DNA of 64,000 nucleotides from Periconia sp. R9002 (lineage: Eukaryota; Ascomycota; Dothideomycetes; Pleosporales; Periconiaceae). The stretch lies in the NCBI GenBank assembly GCA_023627715.1, contig JAMAHW010000012.1, forward strand, positions 496,001-560,000, written 5' to 3'. A program made the position numbers and the translations under genes. Shown here one piece after another: positions 53,360 to 64,000 of this stretch. A model generated the notes under the pieces. It was not told the DNA's origin. It worked only from the letters and a program-made list of their open reading frames with translations, and ran no database searches. Numbering within the stretch: position 1 is the first letter of the stretch; each line of letters starts with the position of its first letter.

Positions 53360-56300
53360 AAGGGAAGAGTGGAAGGGAAGGGTGGAAGGGAAGGGTGAGC
53401 AAACATCGTCTGAGCATATTGTTCACGCATGAAATCTCTGTAGTCCTTAGTCAACAACCCTTTTCTCAAAAATGCACATATTCGTCTGTGAAAGTTTTGT
53501 CGTATCTGAATCCTTGTCCTCGAAGTTAGTACTTGATTCTCGTATTCGTATGAACTCAGCCGTTGAAGTCAGTGCCTTTCAATCACAAATCTAGAACACA
53601 GGGAGCCTCAAGCGCGACTCAACACCAGCCAAGCATCTTCCCACATCACACCCCCGCCCCCACCTTCACCTCCGCCCTAGACCATCTTCTTTGCAGCACC
53701 CTCTGACTCAACCTTCTCTTCTTCGTATCCTCGTTAGAACTTCCCACGTCACTTCAACAGTCTTGACGTCCTTGGCCTTTCAGGGAAGACATCCCGCCAG
53801 ATCTCGCCCCGGGAGTCAAGACGTCCCACTACCACGGCGGAAGCCCCACGCGCGTCTGGAGAGCAATCAATTAACGAAGATACATTGATCAGAAAGGAAC
53901 TGACCGCAAGTGTTTGCGTAGACAAACAGCCTGCAAGGTTCGTTGTTGTTTGCGGCACGCCACTGGCAAGCGGTGCATGCGATCGACCTACTCACGAACG
54001 TGCCAGTAACTTAGCTGTCAATTTGGAGAGTATTCCTTGAGGAAGGATTCAACAAAGAGCAGCTTGAAGGGCAAGATCTTCAATCCCTTTGAGCTTTTAG
54101 TCAAGCGGACTGATTGACTATAGAACGCACCTACCGGCGCAATGCCTCCATCCTTTTCCTTCGGCCGCCGGGCACTTCGAATTCTCAAATACGCTTATAT
54201 CTTCCAGAAAAACCATGCAGCCAAAAAAAATCGGAACCTCCAAATCTGCTCTGCTCTCGTGCTTGCACACGTTGCCAATCTGACAGCCGTCTCTCCCACT
54301 CTGTAGACCCCGCCGTGTCGGGCTCGCATCCCTCTGCCTTTCTTCTTGGGTTCTCTGGCTGACCTGCATTCAGGAAACCTCAAGTCGTTCTCGTCAGTTA
54401 CTATCGTACACGCTTCGAAGTCATAGACGAGATACACCTTTAGCTGAGGGATTGAGTGCCACAAGCCCAGCGGCCGACCACCGGGCCCAGTACGCCGCTC
54501 TGTCGGATCGGGACGTCCGACTACTACAGTCAAGTGTCAACTGGCAGAAGGACATACGCAAGACTCATAAGTACGATTAGTAAAGTGCGCATCCTGAAGC
54601 GTAGCTGTTAGGTTTGAAGCAGGTACAAGCATGTTCGCTCCTCTTACGAGTGCTTCGGGAATCGTATTGCTGTGGCGGTTGGCTGCGTCGCATCTCAGTT
54701 CATGACTACCGCAGAGCGGGAACGAATAAAATTCGGGTCACTTCTTCGGGATCTTTTAAATACTCGGACTAACCTACGTGCAGGGAAATTAGGAAATTGA
54801 CCAGTCAGCCAGCCTATTGTTCTTCGCCATGACAATCATCGTAACGATCACAAAACCCTTGAATCCGTCGTCCTCGCAACGGTCTTGCAAAATAAGACTC
54901 TTCCGTCGATTACCCCCTCGTTTTCTTCGTTCCAGATTCCTCCCTTCTCGGTAGACGATAGCATAAATACACATCGAACAAGTGGGCTGCGCACAGGCAT
55001 GACAAAGGGTACCTTAGGCGCAGTTATTGGCAAAATAATCTCATACCCCAAGCCTTTGCGGAACTTCATTGTTGATCTTCAGGGCCACTCTCTTTGAGAA
55101 CGATTGATAGATCGCCAGCAGGTGACATACAATGACAACACACAATCGGGAAATGACAATACTGGCGGAAGGAATACACAGAGGCATCTCAAATCGTGAA
55201 TTTTTAGTATTCAGTGTATGTATGATCTTTGTGTTTATGCTGTGGTCATAGTAGAAGGCTATTCAGCAGGATAATCAGTCTCCTACACACCCAAGCTACT
55301 ATGGCTTAAGCAGGTGAAGACGCGTCCACGTCAACCTATGCCAACTACAGACCCGGACAGACTCCAACGTCCACGTTCGAGACTAGAGATCTGGGTAGAG
55401 AAAAACGTTCTCCGTGCAATCCGCGCAGCGCTCTTGCAAAGAGGAAAATGACGGCGAAGGAACGGCTCGAAATCGACATACCTAACCCCAACCTTCACTC
55501 AGTCCTTCGCATTCTCTCCTGCGACTTCCCACTCCTCACTTTTACAACCATCCCTATGCCATCATCCATCTCCTCTCTTTTCAGTATACACATCTTCCTC
55601 AATCTTTCTCATATGGACCGAATTCTAATCTTGCGTGGTACAGGTTTTGGCGGAACGAAATGAACGATGGGGCTTTTCTTTTCTACAGACTTTGCTTTTT
55701 GGTATGACTATCGACTTTCCATGGCATCTTTGAGAGTGCGAGGAACAAGGCATTAGACTTTGGGGATTTGCTGTCTTTGCTCATCTTTTGGTTGGGGTGA
55801 CTTTTGAGGGCTCTGAAAGTGTTTCGCGGGAGCAGAGGAGGGCGGAGAGCAGTGTAGGATTCAACATGCGGTGTGTTCACGTACGCAGCTTGACAATCTA
55901 CTCAGTACTTGGAAAGAATTTGCAATAAAGTTTTATTTGTGACTATGTACAAGACTTGGTATAGGAGCAGCCGCCCTCCTACCTCCACCTGATTCTAATC
56001 TCCGTGCCGTCGTACGTTCCGCTGTTATCTCATCAGCAGTCTCTACCTTTGGCAGCATCCTTTGGGTTTTGCATAAGTTCCCAAGTCTCACGGGCGCAAG
56101 GTATGAGCCGTTGCAAGCAGGGTGTTGAATGGCGGCAGAGTAACGCAAGGCAAACTGAAAACGAAGTTAGCTTCGATGGTAGGGAGTGACACGACTTGAT
56201 CGCAGAAAGCGAAGTATGTATAAAAAATGGCGATTCGCTCGTGTATGGGGTCTTTGGAAGGTTCCGTGCGAAGTCATGGGAGGTATTGGCGAGGCAGATG

Positions 56301-57050
56301 GATGGTGACGGCGATATCGAAGGCGGACTCTATACAGTGAATCGAAGTGATCGCAGAACGGGAGAAACATGCTGATGCCGACATTCTATGAGGGTAGAAT
56401 GTATTGTAGAGGCGCGGCCTTTGATCGAGAGGCGTGTGGGCGAGGTGGAGGCAGGTCGATGGAGCGATGGCTTAATGGGATAGTTGGCAAAGAGGACCGC
56501 TGCCAGCATGTCTGCTGCAAATATGAGCTGCTATGATGTTCCATAACTTACTTCAGATTGTCGAGAGCGGGAAAGCTGGTGTGTTCATTGCGTGCGGGTG
56601 CAAGTTGGTGAGGCGAAGCGCCCGGGCGATGGTAGATGTGGGCGGCGATGGAGAGCGCAATGGACATGGTGCAGCCACAACACCTTTCGGCATCCGGAAG
56701 GGTGTGGAAGGACGTTACATAGTTGGCATTTGAAAAGATAGAAGAAACCTAGGCCGAAGACGTGCACTATCAACGATCAATGGTTGCATGCCAACAACAG
56801 TGCAGAGCGGCCTGCGGACAGTGACTGATCAAAGGCTGTTCTCAAGTCAAGCCAGCGTAGACTCACAAGTCCATAACCAAAGGCAAGCCTCGGTGCCAGT
56901 GCAACCTCATTGGCGCTCTGCAGTGCCTAAGTGAATTGCCCCCTGTCCACCGTCCACCACTGACGTGCCCGTAAACCTCCAGCCACGTGCAACGCCTGCC
57001 TAGGTAACCCAGACGCTAGCCCACAATCCCCTCACCTTTTGTGCACCACA
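53360..57050. other. Long region without supported genes
   Basis: Cys-containing frames at about 53940-54030 and 54215-54290 faintly recall Zn2Cys6 fingers, but the spacing is wrong. Other frames lack coding character. Confidence 0.4.
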
Positions 57051-57061
57051 TCTTTTCTATA

Positions 57062-57223
57062 GACTATATATATTAGATTGTTTACAAAAACTCCCGGCCA
57101 TAGGAGTGCTGCATAGGTTGTGGCGACTGAGGATTGCACCTCCTATGGCCGCGTGGGGAATATTTGCTAACTTATAATTTACAGGTTACAAGTTCGAATC
57201 CGATCGGTTACAGTTATTTTTTT
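57062..57223 (+). ncRNA. Pol III-like non-coding RNA element, copy 2
   Basis: Same layout as at 22595: TATA-like GACTATATATATTAGA (57062-57077), inverted repeat CCATAGGAG (57098-57106) with CTCCTATGG (57140-57148), box A-like TGGCCGCGTGG (57146-57156), box B AGTTCGAATCC (57191-57201), then TTATTTTTTT (T-run 57217-57223). The shared stretch TGAGGATTGCA lies in the hairpin loop and GCTAACTT between the boxes. The loop is 33 bases against 43 in copy 1. Conservation from the TATA to the T-run suggests the whole unit is functional. Confidence 0.55.
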
Positions 57224-57239
57224 GCATTTTTTATGCTAA

Positions 57240-60200
57240 TATTTTTATCTTTGGGTACGGGGATGGGGTAGGTGGGATGGGGTAGATGAGAGGGTGGATG
57301 GACAGGCAGGACAGCTGCTGAGAGCTTTCTACAAGAGTTGATATGAGTAGGTAGTTGGGCTGGGGAGAGGGTGTTCTTATTTTGATGTTGGAGTTGGAGG
57401 TGCCATGTTTATGTTATTGTTTGCTTCTCTCAGCACTAGAAGTTTGCTCGCAGTTAGTGAATGAAGGGAAAGGTGAAGCATCAGGAAAAGCTACTGAGCA
57501 CCACACACTGCGCGCGGGAGAGGTAGTATCAGCTTCCTTCTCTGTGGAATTTTGAAAACCTGTAAGTTCGTCAATCAGCCAACGTGCAAAGTGCATATCT
57601 ATGATGTGTGGCCTCTGAGAGCAAAGGCTTGCAGGCTGCAGCATGCGGTTTGCATCTTCTTCCCATGCGAGATTTGACACGACCGCACCAACAAGCTCCA
57701 AATCTGAAGCTTCACAAATTACTCTCGTGTCATTTTTATGGTACAGTTCAAAGACGCTGCTTGTGTCCTACACAAGAGGGTCGAGCACTGATGGGTTTGC
57801 CGTGGTGAGCTGTGCCGATACAATAGCGCACTGCCCAGTCAGTCGGCCTACCTGTTCACCGCACTAGGTAAAGCAGAACAACACCACTCTCCCACGTCTC
57901 GCCTCTCTCCCAACCTAAAAATGTCCAGAAAACTCTCTTCTCTCCTTACGCACCGCTTCTCCAATACATTGTCACACACTCCCTCGTCGTACGTCTGCAT
58001 GTCCTTCGTCGATCGCCGCGCCAACCCTTCTTCTCGCAAATTCTCGTCAGGTTGACAGCATCCTTCGAGCAGTACCTTCAGACTGATTCTAGAACGCAGG
58101 GACTACAGAAGTGGCTGCAACCGATACCATGGACCCAAAACCACCGTCAATCCGCTACACCGGTCCCCTATCGCGAACCGTCCGAGCCATACCGTACCGA
58201 ACCGTACCAACCGCGCGAGTCCACTCCGCGCCTTGGTTGAGCCATCGTGGGAGGGGAGGATGAATGGAAACTGTGGAACAACATACTAGTTAAGCGGACG
58301 TTCATGCTTCTCTGGGCGGTGGAAATTATACGGGTCCTTGTGGTTAATGGCGTACGTTCCCAGTAGTCCTTCCACAGCTTTTGTATCCACATGATAACTC
58401 TCCACCTTTCCGCTAACTTGAGGGGGAAATGTATAGAATCCTCGCTTTCTGCGACTTCGGATTTTTACCTTTCTCCACAGACGGCGGGAACTTTTTTTTA
58501 GATTCAGACTACACACAGAAGTTTCTGTGCGGGCCTTCATAGTCTCTGGGCGCTGGGCGCTGGTGTGTGTTTCGATACCAAGCACTGAGGCTGATGGGGA
58601 GCCTTTTCATCAGGGGAAAAAAGTCGTTGGTCCCCATCCGCACACTGGCCAAGCTCACGAGTTGAACAGACCCCATAACCAGCTCGAACGAATTCTCAGT
58701 CGAACCTGTGGCGATCATGGGCGTAGATTGGGCGTTCGAGACTAGCAAGACTATGCCCGTATGATTGACTTGTCGCAAAGGAAACTAGATTTCCGGCGGT
58801 AATGACACAGATTCTGTAATACAACAACATCTATGGCCGTGGTATCACACAGGGAAAGCTCAGACGACAAGGATATACTTCCAGGTCTGGAAGTGGATGC
58901 TACAGAACTGTTAGTACGGAGTGGACCGTCCGGATCCATTCCACAACGCAGGAAACGTTCGCAGGTGCCTCCGGAATCCATTCATAGTGCAGCACTCGTC
59001 GAACGACGTGCCTGATGGCGGCGATGAGTAGCTTTCATAGACTTGCGATGTCGTAGACAGGAATCTGAGGCACAGAACGGCAAGGGAACATAAAAGATAA
59101 ATGGTGGAGAGAAGGGGCATGACTGGCGGGCCTTCGACATCTTCAAATACGCAGAACCCTCCTAGAGTTGCTTACAATTATAGGAGTGATCCAAGACCCC
59201 CCGTTCTCTTGAAACTTGACTGGCATCCTCAGCGGCGCGCGAATATTCATTTTCCTACAAAAGACACGGCATGTATCTCCATGTCAGGTCGTAGCAATCA
59301 TCCAACTTGTGCTTCAATGGAAATCTCGCTCATCATACGAATGCACCTGTAGCTCCAGCTGCGCGACTCTATGCGGATGATCAACAGCCCGGTAACTCCC
59401 TTCATAAAATACTTTTCATAATGTTCCAGCCAGCTAGTGTGAGAAGGAGTGCATCGGGTTTGGAGCATGGATCTTGCAGGGGGGTGAAGGTGATGAAGAA
59501 TGATACTAACCTCACCACCATCGTATGGGTGTTACATATGTGCTATCTCACTGAAATGATGATGAGGGTTGTGGATTCAATTTGAAGCATGACTAGACTT
59601 GTTAATTAGGCTTTTGTGTCACACTGTGGGTACACAGTTTACCAGCTCATCTCACTTCATGACCTTGATTTACTCCATTTGCTTGCGGGAACAGTGAAAT
59701 GTGCATCGATGTTATGCTAAAATGTCCATCGGTCGCATGAATCGATACACTACGCATTTAGAAACAAGGAGTATGGCTACGGATGTCACGTGCATGTTCG
59801 CTTACCAGGATCAATTGGTCCAATTTTATTTTATTTTATTTTTTTCGCGCTTGGGAGTGGTTGGTTGGATAATTCGGATCAGCAGCCAGCATTCAACAAG
59901 GAAAGACCTGACACTAAAATATAGCCCGAAGAAATCACCGAGACGATGAGGAGCATGTTGGTTTCTCCAAATGTTGGAAACTACATGTGGGGGCAGTCCA
60001 AAGATAGATGGTAACTACAGTAGAGTGCAGTGGCATGCAGCCCTGTCATCCATCAATGGCAAGGCAAGGGTAACGGGGTGCCGGCTCCCGGGCTAAGCAG
60101 CGCCGTTTCCGTGCTACGGGCGAGCTACTTGACATCATTCCCGCCGGCTGCCCAAGGCCAAGCTGCCCGACACAAACTCCAACAAAAACATCAACATCCA

Positions 60201-60790
60201 ACCGTTTGCCCACCCCCCGCCTCCGCTCTGCCTGTTCCGAGGAACTCCAACTTGGTACGTACCTACATTACATGACTTTGTTACACGGCCATTTGTGATA
60301 TCCGGCGTGTTCCGATGACTGATGACTTGGTTGGGCAGTTCATTGCCAGCAAAGCGTGTCCGTCACACATAGAGAGACAGACAGCCAGTGTGCACGGATC
60401 CTTAGGATAAGACAGGATTATAGGATAGATATACATACCCAGCAGTCGACGAGTTCTCCTCCCATCGGTCCGGTCCAAGCCAGGCCCAATCGAGACGGGC
60501 CATCAAATCACGCATCGAGAGACAAACATGCGGCATTTCTCCTTCGGATCTTGGGTGCATGCAACGTATAACTGTTCGTAACAGCATTCGCCGCCTCCCC
60601 AACGGCCGTTTCCAGGAACCAGGACCTGTGCGCCATAGACGACGGCACGCCCGCCGCTGAACCTCGCCATTGGCCCGCATCCCCTCCCGATCCCTCTGAT
60701 CGGTCTGGCAGCATCCCTCCGCCATCATCCCGCACGGCCACGTCTCCGCCCTCCCCGTCGTCGAATATACATTTCACCCACCTAGCCCCC
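57240..60790. other. No supported gene
   Basis: Short frames only. A 44-codon frame at about 57920 (plus, MSRKLSSLLTHRFSNTLSHT) is basic and hydroxyl-rich, like a mitochondrial presequence, but nothing downstream continues it. A T-run lies at about 59823-59842. Confidence 0.4.
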
Positions 60791-60800
60791 TTCGGGGAAG

Positions 60801-63214
60801 ATGGAGCCTCACTATTCCTCTCCCTCTCCTTCGCCCTCTGCTGTCCGCAATGGCACGTTCTGCCTTCCACAGGCCCTCGTCCGTCTGCTGAAGAAGCCCT
60901 TTGCTGCACCCTTCTACTTGCCTCTCGTCCGCTTTGACTCTGACCTCACCGACCTTTCCGCTTTCCAGCTAATAAATAACGCTGCCCGCCTGCTGTTCCG
61001 CCTGCTCAATCCCTTCGCATCCCACGACTTTGCCCTGCATCCCCTTTCGGTGGGCATGGTTAAGACGGCCGCACTGTGTGGCATCGGTTCGCTCGCCTTC
61101 TGGCTATGCAAGGACAAGAAACAGCCGGCCCCGGTCGATGCTGCCAGCCCTGCACAAGACGCCCTTGGTGAGTTTCAGCCCTTTCACCTCCATGATCTGC
61201 AATGCAGCTTGAGTGCGTGCAGTCTGGTGCACTCCTCATCACGTGGCATCGTGGATGCGTCCATTCGCCAATCGCGTGGCCTGCCTGGTCGCGATAAGCT
61301 TAATTTAGCGTCCCCCTAGCTAACCACATGGTCTTCTCAGAAGCTGCTTCGACCGACCCAGGTCTGCTCAAGAAATACTCCACCACTCGAGAGTATACTG
61401 TTCCCCAGACGGGCTTTACTTATCCTGCCATTCGCACATTTTATCGCCCCCATCCGCAGGAGAGCAAGCTTCCAACCAAGCCCCGCCCTGTCCCCCTGCT
61501 TATTTTCATTCACGGTCTTGGCGGCTCTGCAGCACAGTTCCATTCCATTCTGATCAGCTTGTCCAACAACGCGCCATGCCTCGCAATTGACCTTCCCGGA
61601 TGTGGTCTGTCGTCCTTTGAGCCAAAGTCATGGGAGGCATACACCACCGAGGCCCTCGTGCATCTGCTGGCGGTTGTCATCGAAGCCCACCGGGACCGTG
61701 AGCGAGGCCAGCATGTCATCCTCGTGGCCCACAGCATGGGTTGCTCTCTTGCAGCGCTTCTAGCTTCCAGCACATCGCCCTACTGCGGACTTGTCTCTGC
61801 CCATGTCGCCGGTGTCATTGCTCTCTGCCCTCAAGCGGAGCCACCAAGTGCGGATAAACTGCGCCAGCTGAAGCAAGTCACCTCCATGCCGGCAGTCATC
61901 TTCGACCTGTTTAGAATGTGGGATCGTCGTGGAGGGTCAAACAGTGCCAGTGTTCTACGTATGACCGGCAAAGGAGCCGACGAGGAGACCAAGAAGTTGC
62001 AGATGCGATTCAATCGCCAGAGTCGCACTGCTGTTTGGATGCGCATGGCTCGTGGTATGCTGCCCGATCCTTCCAGCGGCGATTCCAAGGGCGGACTTCC
62101 TGGAAGAGAGGTCTGGTCTGGCATTGATTTACCCTTGTTCCTGGCTGCGGGCGAATGTGACCAAGTCACCCCCGTAGAGAATGTCCGACGCATCGTTTAC
62201 TTCCTCGGGCGAGATCCCGCCGCCATTGAACCCCCAAGCACACGCGCCAGTTTGCCCATCGCAGCTGCTCCTTTTGACCCATCCACCGTTGACCCTCAAA
62301 TCGACGAGCTCAAGCACCAGGATTCCGGTGTCGACACCAACGATATTCCAACTGTTGCACTTGATGTCCCAGCTCCCAAATCATCCGCCACGTCTACTCA
62401 CGATGGCTCAACGGAGATCGACGCAGCCTCCGCCGACGCAAGCACCGCCATCTCAGACGGAACTCCCGACTCCACATGTCCTCAACCCTGTCCCCGACGC
62501 CTCGTCGTCAAGACCGCCATCATGCCTGCGCCCGCTGCGCACTCTCTCATCTTCGCCCCCAGCACCGCACGCATCATCTCCGGTCTCATCGGCACCTTCC
62601 TCTCGGACCACATCGACCCGCGTCTCTCGCTTGCCTGGCAACTCCAGTACCTGTCCACTGAAGGCAAGTGGGACGTCAAGAACCTTCGCAAGTGGGCAGC
62701 CGTCAAACCCGTCTCGGAGCCCATTGGCAACACGTTCCGCGCCCTCAAGACGCTCCGCGAGGTAGACCCTTCGCACTCGCCCAAAAACTTCGTCCGCGAA
62801 TGGGCGGGCAAGCTTCGAGCCGTTGTCGACATCAGCCACGACGCGCCCGTGTACGACCCTAAGGGCCTGGAAGATGGCGGGATCCCATATCACAAGTTCC
62901 CCACCGTGTCGAAGCAGCCTCCCACCAAGGAAGAAGTCGAGCGCTTTATCGAACTCATCGACGAGATCCGCGCCGCGCCCCCGCCATCGCCCGACCAGCC
63001 TCAGGCCGAGCTCATCGGCGTGCACTGCCACTACGGCTTCAACCGCACGGGCTTCTTCGTCGTGAGCTACCTGATTGAGCGCAAAGGGTTCACGGTGCAG
63101 GATGCGATTGATGAGTTTGAGAAGAAGAGGCCGCCTGGGATACGCCATCAGCATTTTGTGGATGCGCTGTTTGTGAGGTACAGCAAGGGGTTGGGGCGGG
63201 CGCCCACGCTTTAG
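60801..63214 (+). CDS. Alpha/beta hydrolase fused to DUSP11/RNA-triphosphatase-like phosphatase (746 aa)
   Basis: Exon 1 is 60801-61167 and exon 2 61341-63214. The intron (173 bases) is GTGAGT ... GCTAACCACATGGTCTTCTCAG, so the ATG at 61328 lies inside the intron and is not the start. A membrane-like helix (MVKTAALCGIGSLAFWLCKD) sits near residue 86; translation could also begin there. An alpha/beta hydrolase domain follows: oxyanion FIHGLGG, nucleophile Ser254 in VAHSMG, acid in AAGECDQVTP and a His in PAPAAHSLIF. After about residue 520 comes a cysteine phosphatase domain with HCHYGFNRTG (Cys685, Arg691), the variant of HCx5R typical of DUSP11/PIR1 and metazoan capping triphosphatases. Both active sites look intact. 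Substrates are unknown. Large antisense frames here are shadows. Confidence 0.85.
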
Positions 63215-63353
63215 AGTCTGGAAGGGGTTTTTTTTCCCTCTTCTATTCTTTTTTCCATCCTTCTTCTTTGTTGTTGTGTTGTGTGGTATGATTAGCGTGC
63301 TTTGGGAATCTTCTTTTTTTCTATTCTTTTTCACTGTTAGGTTCGGGTAGGGA

Positions 63354-63374
63354 TTAGGGTTAGGGTTAGGGTTA
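63354..63374. repeat. Interstitial telomeric repeat, TTAGGG orientation
   Basis: Three perfect TTAGGG units plus TTA, about 140 bases after the stop codon of the hydrolase-phosphatase gene, preceded by GGGTAGGGA. Confidence 0.9.
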
Positions 63375-63527
63375 TTGGGGTTCAAGGCTGGGTTAGATTG
63401 GGGGTTTCTTCGTTAGGATGCAGTGTGTATAAATTCTTAATGATGTTATTCTGTTGTTTGTTTTCTTTTCAAGCGGGACAGGAGAGAGGAGAGAGGGCAG
63501 ATGGGTGTATTGTTTGTTTTGCTGTTG

Positions 63528-63551
63528 TATGGTATGGTATGGTATGGTATG
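63528..63551. repeat. Pentanucleotide microsatellite TATGG
   Basis: About five perfect tatgg units. Confidence 0.85.
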
Positions 63552-63559
63552 AAAGCTTG

Positions 63560-64000
63560 ATACGTTGTGTCTTTGAGATTCTTGATTTTTTTTAGATGGT
63601 GCTTGTTGCTTGTGAGCGTGTGAGGTTTTTTTTTCAGTTGTAAACGTTGATGTCATGGCATGTTGGATGGGTAGAAAGATGGGTGTGAAAGTCCTGCCCC
63701 CAAGAACACTCTTGAATATATACATATATCGTTTCTGTCATCTTTTGTATGTATAACGTGGTGTTGCGTATATAGTTAGATGGGACGGACGTATGAGTAG
63801 ATAGATGGGTAGGTATACAGCTGTGTTGTGTGGGTGAAGTTGCGTGATGTGGTTTTTTGGGTGCGTTGAGTGTGGAGAGAGGGATGGAGGTAATAGGGTA
63901 GGTAGGTGGGTGAGGAAGGATGGATAGGGTGGTCCATGATGAACAGTGTGAAGAGAGGGGGAAGAAGAGAAGTAAGAATTGTGTGTGTTGATTGGAAATT
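63560..64000. other. G/T-rich intergenic sequence
   Basis: Purine- and T-rich with GGTAGG-type motifs. No gene is seen up to the window end. Confidence 0.45.

Noticed and set aside
53940..54300. Possible Zn2Cys6 finger fragments
   Set aside because: Cysteine spacing does not fit the family and the frames are short and interrupted.
61328..61340. ATG at 61328 as the start of the hydrolase-phosphatase gene
   Set aside because: It lies between a CTAAC branch point and the TTCTCAG acceptor; splicing from 61167 keeps the frame and adds a membrane-like segment.
62453..63385. 310-codon antisense frame
   Set aside because: Shadow of the phosphatase domain, starting in the 3' telomeric repeat and low-complexity sequence.

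Overview
The window looks like nuclear DNA of a filamentous ascomycete (Pezizomycotina; Dothideomycetes is a guess). Evidence: short introns of about 49-125 bases with GTAAGT-type donors and CTAAC/CTGAC branch points just before YAG, pyrimidine-rich leaders, secreted fungal enzymes (an AA9 LPMO with CBM1, a GH93 exo-arabinanase), and TTAGGG-type repeats. It is gene-poor, with long intergenic stretches and many short multi-exon genes of unknown function. The joined gene models below are my own readings of splice signals, frame and coding character, made without transcripts or alignments.

Left end: a truncated gene (1-495, minus) lies downstream of the most unusual region. From about 0.9 to 5.05 kb, the minus strand carries a tandem array of diverged units of about 230 bases. 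The good units hold a box C/D snoRNA-like RNA: an RUGAUGA C box, a CUGA D box, a terminal stem kept by compensatory changes (GGTC/GACC, GGCC/GGCC, GTGGTC/GACCAC, CGGCT/AGCCG), and often an internal hairpin. Each RNA sits inside an intron between mini-exons of about 30 bases, as in a non-coding snoRNA host gene. Copies differ in their guide regions and several are decayed.

5.3-24.4 kb: mostly non-coding, with a 12-bp minisatellite running into an assembly gap at 7.4-7.6 kb. Small genes follow: a three-exon gene (12.5 kb), a gene with octapeptide repeats (13.6 kb), an acidic repeat protein with an N-terminal cysteine cluster (14.5 kb), and three on the minus strand (18.4, 23.1 and 23.8 kb). At 22.6 kb lies one of two copies of a Pol III-like RNA element; the other is at 57.1 kb.

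25-43 kb: a tandem duplication, two small multi-exon genes, then the recognisable genes. These are a membrane M28 peptidase of the glutamate carboxypeptidase II type (minus), a secreted AA9 LPMO with CBM1 (minus), a large conserved-looking unknown with two C-terminal membrane helices (minus), a secreted GH93 arabinanase (plus) and an NCS1 purine/cytosine permease (plus). The LPMO and arabinanase fit growth on plant cell walls; no gene cluster is evident.

43-64 kb: small unknown genes, a second array of degenerate repeats at 49.5-50.4 kb, a decayed rhodopsin-domain gene, a one-helix membrane protein, and an alpha/beta hydrolase fused to a DUSP11/RNA-triphosphatase-like phosphatase (60.8-63.2 kb). 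Interstitial telomeric repeats lie at 37.96 kb (CCCTAA) and 63.35 kb (TTAGGG), oriented as at the two ends of a linear chromosome.
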